15,381 nucleotides of DNA from JAYGED01 sp046582565 (GTDB lineage: Bacteria; Pseudomonadota; Alphaproteobacteria; JAAXGF01), in NCBI GenBank assembly GCA_046582565.1, contig JAYGED010000256.1, positions 1 through 15,381 of the forward strand, in the 5' to 3' direction. Positions 1 to 5,574 of the stretch are shown here, piece by piece (the stretch's first letter is position 1; each line of letters starts with the position of its first letter). Both the position numbers and the translations under genes were made by a program. Under the pieces are notes generated by a model, which was given only the letters and a program-made list of their open reading frames with translations, was not told where the DNA came from and ran no database searches.

Positions 1-81
1 GGATTTTTCGTGCTCATGCAGGCCGTCGCTGAAAACGGCATTGATGTAAGCGCCGATTGGATCGAACGCACATTTGGCTAG
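1..81 (+). CDS. C-terminal end of an unidentified gene (partial)
   Basis: Frame 1 is open from the window edge and ends in TAG at 79-81. The last 26 residues read GFFVLMQAVAENGIDV then SADWIERTFG. This is only the tail of a protein whose body lies outside the window. I do not recognise a family from this stretch, and no domain motif is visible. It is called coding because the frame is open from the edge, the residue composition looks like folded protein, and the GC-rich codon use matches the neighbouring genes. The next gene on this strand starts about 470 bases later, so it is probably the last gene of its transcript. Confidence 0.45.
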   Translation, partial: GFFVLMQAVAENGIDVSADWIERTFG

Positions 82-335
82 AGCGGGAAATTATTTTGGG
101 AGAAATCTCGGCGGGCGGGACCCTTCCGCCGACGACCCGGTAGGGGGGGTGTGCCCAATCGGCCCTGCCGCCTTCGACAGGATGGCCCGCCGTCGCGCTG
201 AGATGGACGCCAGGGCGCGAAAGGGCGTTGATAGGCCCTTGGGATACCGGGCAACGGAACAGGCCATCCAGCGGCGCTTATTGGGGAATACATTGGGGAC
301 GTTTGATACGTCTGCGCCAGAAACGGCAGAAAAGC
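82..335. other. Intergenic stretch with no supported gene
   Basis: Between the end of the first gene and the 3' end of the tRNA I see no convincing coding sequence. Short open frames exist on both strands here, but those on the plus strand run on into the tRNA and have no ribosome-binding site. A clear hairpin-plus-T-tract terminator for either flanking gene is not visible; only a short T run lies just past the tRNA 3' end at about 330-334. Confidence 0.5.
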
Positions 336-411
336 TGGCATCCCCAAGGGGAGTCGAATCCCTGTTTTCGCCGTGAGAGGGCGATGTCCTGGACCACTAG
401 ACGATGGGGAC
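336..411 (-). tRNA. tRNA-Glu, anticodon CTC, CCA end encoded
   Basis: Read on the minus strand, positions 411 to 336 fold as a 76-nt glutamate tRNA. The acceptor arms are GTCCCCA and TGGGGAT (the first pair is G-U), followed by discriminator G and encoded CCA at 338-336. The anticodon loop CTCTCAC lies at 379-373, with CTC at 377-375, and is closed by the stem TCGCC/GGCGA. The TTCGA core of the T loop and the CGTCTAG start of the D arm match bacterial tRNA-Glu. It decodes GAG. One oddity is that the T stem has A at position 53 opposite C61, where almost all tRNAs have G-C. It is not a stop-codon suppressor: the anticodon is CTC, not CTA or TTA. Confidence 0.95.
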
Positions 412-429
412 GTCGGGCCGAGGCGGACT

Positions 430-457
430 CTTATCGCAAGCGGGCGGGTTAGGTCAA
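430..457 (-). promoter_or_regulatory. Candidate promoter of tRNA-Glu
   Basis: On the minus strand TTGACC (457-452) is followed after 16 bases by GATAAG (435-430). The -35 matches the consensus at five of six positions and the -10 at four of six. Transcription would start around 423, roughly 12 bases before the mature tRNA 5' end at 411. The spacing and position suit a stable-RNA promoter, but this is sequence matching only. Confidence 0.5.
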
Positions 458-551
458 CCGCCGCACCGGGCTTGTTCTGGATTCATTAACAATTCATTTA
501 CCGCCTGGGCGGCATAATCGGCTGAGGTAAACCGTCAATCATCTGAACTGT

Positions 552-1883
552 ATGGTGCTCATGGGTCGTTTCATATCGCAGTCATCGTATTCCAGGCTGG
601 GCCAGATCGTGGCCCTCGCGTGGCTTCTCACGGGCTGTGCGGCAGCCGTGCCCATCGTTGCCGATAGGGTGTTGGAGCTTTCGGAATATATAATGACCAA
701 AGATGACCCGGAGTCTCTCGACCCCGATCTAATCGCCCGCGCCGGATTGGCGATGGCCGATAGTCGATACGCGGAAGCCGAAACTTATCTCAATGCGGCC
801 CTGTCGGTTGATACTTACGATGATCGGGCATTACGCCAGTTGGCGCTGCTCTATCGGCTCACCGGCCGGCCGGCAAAGGCGCAAAGTTTCGAGCAAATGG
901 TCCGTGATATCGAGATGATCGATAGCGGATTATGGATCATCGAAGACGTTGTCGCTCCCACGCCCGCCAGTGTCAAAAATATCCAACGCTTTGTCGCTCT
1001 GACCCGGCTTTTCGACGCAGAATTGATCACCGAAGATGAATATGACGATCGCCGCGAAGCCAATCTCGGCTTGTTGCTGCCGCTCACCAAACCGACCTCG
1101 TCGATCGATCTCGAGCGCCAGCCGCCCCGTGTCCGCGATATTGTCGAGCGGTTCAACACCATCAATCTCTTCAAGCAGGCCGGCGCGCTTGATCTCGTTG
1201 CCTATGATTTGGAGCGCAACGCCATTCTGGAAGGGCTCATGCCGCTGCCGCAAAACAAGCGCCACACCATTGCCACCGTAAATCCCGAAGCTCTCGACCC
1301 GGAGGCCCATCAGGAATGGCTCGATCGCCTGCTTGCCACCGAATTGATTACGCCGAGAGAATATAATGCCGAGAGCGAAGTTTTGATCGGGCTTTATTCG
1401 CCGGCCGCCGGGATTGACGAGGGGGCGGACACCTCGACCTCAAGCCCGCTTTCCATGAATGACAGGCCGATGACGGTGATGGACGAAGACGCCATAGCCC
1501 AGGTAGAGGCCCTGGCCGAACAGGCGGCCATGGCCATGCAGGTCGCGGCCCTGGTGTCAGGCGTCCAGAACGATGCGGTCGAGGGCGATGCAGATACGGG
1601 CGGTGTAACGCTCGCGATGGCCGCATCCGTCACCCGGGTCAACATTCATCTCGCCCTGTCGCGGACCCCGGAGAGCGCGCAACGCAGTTGGGATAAATTG
1701 CAGCAGGCTAACGGGTTGGCTCTCGATGGGCTGATCCCAAGGGTTTCCCGGGTCGACCTGGGCGGTGATAAAGGCATCTTTTTCCAGCTCAGCGCCGGCC
1801 CCCTGGCCGACATCACTTCGGCGGAACAGGTCTGCGACGAACTTCTCAGCCGCGATTATTACTGCGCTCCGCTCATTTTCTAG
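552..1883 (+). CDS. Lipoprotein with TPR, SHOCT-like repeats and SPOR-like C-terminus
   Basis: 443 residues. A short hydrophobic signal ends in the lipobox LLTGC, so Cys29 should be lipidated and the protein anchored in a membrane facing the periplasm. Residues about 57-115 form a TPR-like helical pair (AEAETYLNAALSVD). Three related units follow: RLFDAELITEDEYDDRR, LFKQAGALDLVAYDLER and RLLATELITPREYNAE, each ending in a Leu/Gly-rich segment. They resemble the SHOCT motif (short, often C-terminal, oligomerisation). The last 90 residues look like a SPOR domain (GIFFQLSAGPLAD, then CDELLSRDYYC), a fold that binds denuded peptidoglycan glycans, as at division sites. An envelope or cell-wall role is inferred. 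No strong ribosome-binding site decides between ATG 552 and ATG 561. The gene stands alone and ends in TAG right after the SPOR unit, the expected place. Confidence 0.8.
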   Translation: MVLMGRFISQSSYSRLGQIVALAWLLTGCAAAVPIVADRVLELSEYIMTKDDPESLDPDLIARAGLAMADSRYAEAETYLNAALSVDTYDDRALRQLALLYRLTGRPAKAQSFEQMVRDIEMIDSGLWIIEDVVAPTPASVKNIQRFVALTRLFDAELITEDEYDDRREANLGLLLPLTKPTSSIDLERQPPRVRDIVERFNTINLFKQAGALDLVAYDLERNAILEGLMPLPQNKRHTIATVNPEALDPEAHQEWLDRLLATELITPREYNAESEVLIGLYSPAAGIDEGADTSTSSPLSMNDRPMTVMDEDAIAQVEALAEQAAMAMQVAALVSGVQNDAVEGDADTGGVTLAMAASVTRVNIHLALSRTPESAQRSWDKLQQANGLALDGLIPRVSRVDLGGDKGIFFQLSAGPLADITSAEQVCDELLSRDYYCAPLIF

Positions 1884-1898
1884 GCGGCTGGTTTTTTG

Positions 1899-2051
1899 CG
1901 GTCGCCGAAGGCGACCTGCGTTCAGTCGCCACGCAGGCTTTCGCCGGGCAAGCCGGCGGCCCGCCTTGCGGGCTTGCTTCTCCGACCGATGAAGATCGGT
2001 CTGGGAATGCTGCTTTGCCGGCTCTCGAACTCAGTGCGCGGCGAATGCCGC
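1899..2051. repeat. Run of short perfect hairpins between convergent genes
   Basis: Five or six inverted repeats follow one another with little space between them: GGTCGCC/GGCGACC (1900-1916, loop 3), CTGCG/CGCAG (1916-1936), GCCGG/CCGGC (1943-1957), GCCCGC/GCGGGC (1959-1973, loop 3), GACCGAT/ATCGGTC (1984-2001, loop 4) and GCGGC/GCCGC (2038-2051). Some arms can also pair with others, for example GCAAGCC with GGCTTGC. None is followed by a proper T tract on either strand, so they are not textbook terminators. REP-like elements or a structured RNA are possible. Confidence 0.6.
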
Positions 2052-2164
2052 AAAGCCGCATTGAGCGGCTAAAGCCTTAGTGGCGCTTGAACGCCAACTC
2101 TTAAAATCCCAAAGCCGCATTGAGCGGCTAAAGCCTTAGTGGCGCTTGAACGTCAACTCTTAAA
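2051..2164. repeat. Two-copy tandem repeat, 55-nt units at a 59-nt period
   Basis: Copy 1 (2051-2105) and copy 2 (2110-2164) differ at one base (C2094 against T2153). Each copy contains two small hairpins: AGCCGC/GCGGCT with loop ATTGA (2054-2070 and 2113-2129) and GGCG/CGCC with loop CTTGAA (2082-2095 and 2141-2154). The single difference turns a G-C pair of the second hairpin into G-U, so pairing is kept in plus-strand RNA. The end of copy 2 contains the TTAAA that supplies the TAA stop of the threonine aldolase gene on the minus strand. Confidence 0.9.
2107..2129 (-). terminator. Possible weak terminator of the aldolase operon
   Basis: Read leftward, the direction of aldolase transcription, the stem AGCCGC/GCGGCT (2129-2113, loop of 5) is followed by TTTGGGATTTT. 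The stem is short and the T tract is broken by GGGA, so termination would be inefficient. The second repeat copy offers a further hairpin 59 bases on. Confidence 0.3.
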
Positions 2165-3200
2165 GATTCCCTGCATGCTTTTGCAGGGAGATGATGAAGG
2201 CGTCGACGTCTTTGGGGGCGGTGTTGAAGGCGGTGACCAGCCGGGCGGTAACCACACCGCCTTCGGTCCAGCGGTTGAAGGTGCAGCCGTCGGCGAGCAA
2301 ACCTGAGAGCACCGGCTCGGTCATGGTGACGAACAGCTCGTTACCCTGCACCGGATGGAGCAGGCTGACCCCCTCCGTCGCCTCGATACCCGCCGCCAGG
2401 CGTTGCGCCTGGGCATTGGCGGCCTCCGCGTTCTCCAGCCACAGCCCGTCCGTGATATAGGCTTCGAGCTGGACCGAGATGAAGCGCATCTTGGAGAACA
2501 GCTGGCCAACCCGTTTGTGCCGATAGGCCGCCTCACGTGCCAGCTCGGACTTGAAGATGATCACCGCCTCGGCGGCCAGGGCGCCGTTCTTGGTGGCGCC
2601 GAAGGTCAGGATGTCGACGCCGGCACGCCAGGAGACTTCCGCCGGGGTGCAGCCCAGGCTGGCCACCGCATTGGCGAAGCGCGCCCCGTCCATATGGACA
2701 TTGAGGCCATAGCCGTGGGCGACCTCCGAAAGCGCTGTGACCTCGCGCGGCGAATAGAGGGTGCCCCATTCGGTCTGCTGGGTGAGGCTGAGCGCCGACG
2801 GCGGCATGCGATGGACATCGACCCCGCCGACCTTCTCCAGCGCCGCTTCCAGGGCGCCGGAAGGAATCTTGCCATCATCGCCGTCGAGCACCACCAGCTT
2901 GGCGCCGCCCGAGAACAATTCCGGAGCGCCACATTCATCGACCTCGATATGGGCCTCTCGATGGCAGTAAATAGCGCCGTAGGGCGGCACCATCAGTGAC
3001 AGGGCGAGGGCGTTTCCCGCCGTCCCCGTGCCCACTGGAAACACCTCCACCTCGGTCTCGAACAGCGCCCCGAAACTGTCTGCCAGACCGGCGGTGATAT
3101 CGTCCTCGCCATAGGGCATGGCCTGGCCGCTGTTGGCCGCAACCAGCGCCGCCATGATTTCCGGCGCGGCGCAGGTTGTGTTGTCGCTGCAAAAATTCAT
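2160..3200 (-). CDS. ltaE: Low-specificity L-threonine aldolase (PLP-dependent)
   Basis: 346 residues, the usual length. The enzyme cleaves L-threonine or L-allo-threonine to glycine and acetaldehyde, using pyridoxal phosphate, in the cytoplasm. Supporting motifs are the N-terminal FCSDNTTCAAPEI; GTGTAGNALAL (about 57-67), which contacts the cofactor phosphate; HREAHIEVDECGAPE (80-94); HMDGARFANA (169-178) with the cofactor-binding Asp171; and TFGATKNGALAAEA (199-212), where Lys204 should form the internal aldimine. The TKNG version of this motif is typical of the Pseudomonas-type enzymes. ATG 3200 lies one base after the stop of the upstream small membrane protein, so the two are probably cotranscribed and translationally coupled. 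GGAG about ten bases upstream can serve as ribosome-binding site. The stop codon lies inside the second copy of the downstream tandem repeat. Confidence 0.92.
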   Translation of the reverse strand: MNFCSDNTTCAAPEIMAALVAANSGQAMPYGEDDITAGLADSFGALFETEVEVFPVGTGTAGNALALSLMVPPYGAIYCHREAHIEVDECGAPELFSGGAKLVVLDGDDGKIPSGALEAALEKVGGVDVHRMPPSALSLTQQTEWGTLYSPREVTALSEVAHGYGLNVHMDGARFANAVASLGCTPAEVSWRAGVDILTFGATKNGALAAEAVIIFKSELAREAAYRHKRVGQLFSKMRFISVQLEAYITDGLWLENAEAANAQAQRLAAGIEATEGVSLLHPVQGNELFVTMTEPVLSGLLADGCTFNRWTEGGVVTARLVTAFNTAPKDVDAFIISLQKHAGNL

Positions 3201-3201
3201 C

Positions 3202-3516
3202 TCACTCGGACTCCACTGTAATGACGCCGAGCAGGGCTCCGCTGCGGCGGTCGATGGTCATCACCCGCTGGCCGCCGTTTGCGTCCTCGACCAACAGGGA
3301 CAATTGATCGCCCTCGCCGGTCATGCCGATAACCCGGGCACCTTCCGGCAAGGCCACGGTTGCCGCGTCGTAAGCGCCTGGCGAAACAGACGCATTGCCG
3401 CCGGCGCGGCTGATCACTTCATAGGCGACCAGGGCGACGCCGAGAAAAATAAGCAGGCCGAGGCCGATAACGATAGCCTTGAGCATACGGGCGGATTGGG
3501 TCATGTCTGTTGTCAT
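3202..3516 (-). CDS. DUF6476-type small membrane protein
   Basis: 104 residues from ATG 3516. One transmembrane helix near the N-terminus (about 11-33, LKAIVIGLGLLIFLGVALVA) is followed by a small soluble domain with LPEGARVIGMTGEGDQLSLL and RVMTIDRRSGALLGVI. This matches my memory of the DUF6476 family, which in alphaproteobacteria lies back-to-back with an RluA-family gene, as here; its function is unknown. Two alternative in-frame ATGs exist at 3504 and 3486. None has a clear ribosome-binding site, and 3486 would remove the overlap with the divergent gene. The frame continues upstream of 3516, but that part is antisense to the rluD-like gene and does not look like protein of this family. 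The gene is followed after one base by the aldolase. Confidence 0.75.
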   Translation of the reverse strand: MTTDMTQSARMLKAIVIGLGLLIFLGVALVAYEVISRAGGNASVSPGAYDAATVALPEGARVIGMTGEGDQLSLLVEDANGGQRVMTIDRRSGALLGVITVESE

Positions 3517-4495
3517 GGTTAGTACTAAAGCTACGGATAGGGACGAGGGCAACTGTTTGGTGGTTCGCGCAACGCCCCAGGACGCCGGGCAAAGGCTCGA
3601 TAAGTTCCTGGCGACCGGCGCGCCCGAACTCTCCCGAAGCCGCATAAAATCCCTTATCCTGGCAGGTCATATAGGCTTGTCGGGTCAGGAACCCGGAGGC
3701 GGCGCGACCATATCCGACCCGTCCTACAGGGTCAAACCGGGCGAGAGTTTCGAAATTTCGATCCCCGATGCGGTGCCGGCCCAGCCCCGTGGCCAGGATA
3801 TCGCCCTTGACGTGATCCATGAGGACGACGCCCTCATCGTCATCGACAAGGCCGCCGGCATGGTCGTCCATCCGGCGGCGGGCAATCCTGATGGAACCCT
3901 GGTCAACGCGCTGATCCACCATTGCGGCGCCAGCCTGTCGGGCATCGGCGGCGTCACCCGCCCCGGCATCGTGCATCGGCTCGACAAAGACACCAGCGGC
4001 CTCATGGTGGCCGCCAAGACCGACGCCGCCCACAAGAGCCTGAGCGCCCAGCTTGCCGCGCGGACCATGAGCCGGCTCTACCTCGCCCTGGTGCGCGGGC
4101 TGCCCAGCCCTCGCCAGGGCACCATCAGGGGCAACATCGGGCGCAGCCCGGCGAACCGCAAGAAGATGGCGCTGCTCGAAGACGACCGCCCCGGCGGGCG
4201 GGCGGCGGTCACCCATTACCGCGTACTGGAAACCTACGACGGCCCGCTCAGCCTGATCGAATGCCGCCTGGAGACCGGCCGCACCCACCAGATCCGGGTG
4301 CATCTCACCCACAAGGGCTATCCCCTGATCGGCGACAAGCTCTACGGCGGCGCCCGCAGCCCCGCCTTCCCACGCCAGGCCCTGCACGCCTACAAGCTCG
4401 CCTTCGAGCACCCCAGCGACGGCAAGCCAATGAACTTCGAGACCGCCCTGCCCGAGGATATGCAGGCGCTGATCGAGGGCTTAACCAGAAGTTAA
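3503..4495 (+). CDS. rluD: RluA/RluD-family 23S rRNA pseudouridine synthase
   Basis: 330 residues from ATG 3503. An N-terminal S4 RNA-binding domain (about 20-85, QRLDKFLATGAPELSRSRIKSLI) is followed by the catalytic domain with HRLDKDTSGLMVAAKT; the Asp of HRLD (codon 3983-3985, residue 161) is the catalytic residue of this family. RTHQIRVHL and GDKLYGG near the C-terminus are also family hallmarks. The S4-plus-catalytic layout fits RluC/RluD, which convert uridines of 23S rRNA (for RluD, helix 69) to pseudouridine; which sites are modified cannot be told from sequence. Possible starts are TTG 3479, ATG 3503 and ATG 3515. I chose 3503 because GGA lies seven bases upstream. The start region overlaps the start of the divergent DUF6476 gene. 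rpoH follows after 91 bases. Confidence 0.88.
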   Translation: MSVVMVSTKATDRDEGNCLVVRATPQDAGQRLDKFLATGAPELSRSRIKSLILAGHIGLSGQEPGGGATISDPSYRVKPGESFEISIPDAVPAQPRGQDIALDVIHEDDALIVIDKAAGMVVHPAAGNPDGTLVNALIHHCGASLSGIGGVTRPGIVHRLDKDTSGLMVAAKTDAAHKSLSAQLAARTMSRLYLALVRGLPSPRQGTIRGNIGRSPANRKKMALLEDDRPGGRAAVTHYRVLETYDGPLSLIECRLETGRTHQIRVHLTHKGYPLIGDKLYGGARSPAFPRQALHAYKLAFEHPSDGKPMNFETALPEDMQALIEGLTRS

Positions 4496-4511
4496 GGCAA
4501 ACTCGGGAATA

Positions 4512-4578
4512 ATCCTCATAACGGGCGCCTCTCTGCTTTTAAACCCGGGGCGCCCGTGAGCCCAAATGCCACGAGGAT
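4512..4578 (+). promoter_or_regulatory. Candidate SD-sequestering structure in the rpoH leader
   Basis: A perfect 9-bp inverted repeat ACGGGCGCC (4521-4529) / GGCGCCCGT (4549-4557) sits between rluD and rpoH. Outside it, ATCCTC (4512-4517) is exactly complementary to GAGGAT (4573-4578), which contains the rpoH ribosome-binding site. The two helices nest, leaving 3 unpaired bases on the left and 15 on the right. The hairpin is not followed by T residues, so it is not an ordinary terminator. Thermal control of rpoH translation is known in E. coli by a different structure; a similar role here is inference. It requires transcripts that start upstream of 4512. Confidence 0.4.
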
Positions 4579-4586
4579 GAAGTGCC

Positions 4587-5504
4587 ATGGCCGAGAGATG
4601 GCTGCCATCCGTTGCTTCCGAGGGCGGGCTTTCCCATTACTTGCGGGAAATCCGCAAGTTCCCCATGCTTGCGAGCGACGAGGAATTTATGCTGGCCAAG
4701 CGCTGGAGCGAGCATGGCGACAGCGACGCCGCCCACGCGCTGGTGACCAGCCATCTGCGTCTGGTGGCCAAGATCGCCATGGGCAATCGCGGCTATGGCC
4801 TGCCCGTGAACGAGCTGATTTCCGAGGGCAATGTGGGCATGATGCAGGCGGTCAAGCGCTTCGATCCCGACCGCGGCTTTCGCCTGGCGACCTATGCCAT
4901 GTGGTGGATCAGGGCCTCGATCCAGGAATACATCCTGCGCTCCTGGTCCCTGGTGAAGATCGGCACCACCTCGGCCCAGAAGAAGCTGTTCTTCAACCTG
5001 CGCAAGATTAAATCGCAACTCCAGGCGTTTGAAGAGGGCGACCTCGCGCCCGAGGTGGTGGCCGAGATCGCCACCCGGCTGCAGGTGCCCGAGGCCGATG
5101 TGATCGCCATGAACCGCCGCCTCGCGGCCCAGGATCAATCCCTCAATGTGTCGATCGGCGGCGAGGGCGGCGGTGACGAGTGGCAGGACTGGCTGGTCGA
5201 TGACGCCGACGATCAAGAGGTCGAATTCGCCGCATCGGAAGAACATCGGATCCGCCGCCGGCATTTGAGCCGCGCCATAGTCGGCCTCAATGCCCGCGAA
5301 CAGCGCATCTTCATCGCCCGCCGCCTCGACGACGATCCCTTGACCCTCGAGGCGCTCAGCAAGGAATACGACATTTCCCGCGAACGGGTGCGCCAGATCG
5401 AATCAAAAGCCTTCGAGAAGGTGCAGAAAGCCATTCTCAGGAGCCACGCCGAGCAACAGCGCAGCGTCCGCGAAAACCTCGAGTCAGCGGTTCATATTTC
5501 TTAA
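4587..5504 (+). CDS. rpoH: RNA polymerase sigma-32 heat-shock factor RpoH
   Basis: 305 residues, full length. RpoH directs RNA polymerase to heat-shock promoters for chaperone and protease genes. Region 1.2 (about 15-45) is followed by region 2 (about 53-126) with HLRLVAKIAMGNRGYG, ELISEGNVGMMQAVKRFDP and TYAMWWIRASIQEYILRSW. The RpoH box QKKLFFNLRK (131-140) separates this group from housekeeping sigma-70. Region 4 near the C-terminus has LSKEYDISRERVRQIESKAF, the helix-turn-helix that reads the -35 element. The start ATG 4587 has GAGG at 4573-4576 as ribosome-binding site, inside the proposed leader structure. The RluA-family gene upstream is a common neighbour in alphaproteobacteria. The gene converges with the methyltransferase gene: if the latter's stranded tail is counted, the two stop codons are one base apart. 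Confidence 0.97.
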   Translation: MAERWLPSVASEGGLSHYLREIRKFPMLASDEEFMLAKRWSEHGDSDAAHALVTSHLRLVAKIAMGNRGYGLPVNELISEGNVGMMQAVKRFDPDRGFRLATYAMWWIRASIQEYILRSWSLVKIGTTSAQKKLFFNLRKIKSQLQAFEEGDLAPEVVAEIATRLQVPEADVIAMNRRLAAQDQSLNVSIGGEGGGDEWQDWLVDDADDQEVEFAASEEHRIRRRHLSRAIVGLNAREQRIFIARRLDDDPLTLEALSKEYDISRERVRQIESKAFEKVQKAILRSHAEQQRSVRENLESAVHIS

Positions 5505-5505
5505 C

Positions 5506-5574
5506 CTAATTTTTCTGGCACCAAAACTGATACATACCGATGAACAGGTCGGGATGATCCTGCTCGAAGCGGTG
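5506..5574 (-). other. Stranded C-terminal tail of the methyltransferase gene
   Basis: Directly after the TAG at 5577-5575, the same frame continues for 22 codons to a second TAG at 5508-5506. It reads HRFEQDHPDLF then IGMYQFWCQKN. Methyltransferases of this type commonly end with an acidic FE..P..F segment and GMYQFW followed by a lysine, so this looks like the natural C-terminus cut off by one in-frame stop. The codon just before it could once have been TGG (Trp) or CAG (Gln). The family comparison is from memory. Confidence 0.65.

Noticed and set aside
74..376. 100-codon plus-strand open frame
   Set aside because: It starts inside the preceding gene, runs into the tRNA-Glu gene, lacks a ribosome-binding site and shows no domain.
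1900..1916. Hairpin after the lipoprotein gene as an intrinsic terminator
   Set aside because: The T run (1892-1897) comes before the stem in the plus direction, and in the minus direction the stem is followed by an A run, so neither orientation has the needed T tract.
2051..2164. CRISPR-like repeat array
   Set aside because: Only two units, with a 4-base gap instead of a spacer, and no cas genes nearby.
3419..4411. 330-codon open frame on the minus strand
   Set aside because: It is the antisense shadow of the rluD-like gene; no motifs, Gly/Ala/Val-rich shadow composition.
4521..4557. Terminator of the rluD-like gene
   Set aside because: The stem is strong but is followed by GAGCCCAAATG with no T tract, so the leader-structure reading was preferred.
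4539..5264. 241-codon open frame on the minus strand
   Set aside because: It is antisense to rpoH, whose identity is certain.
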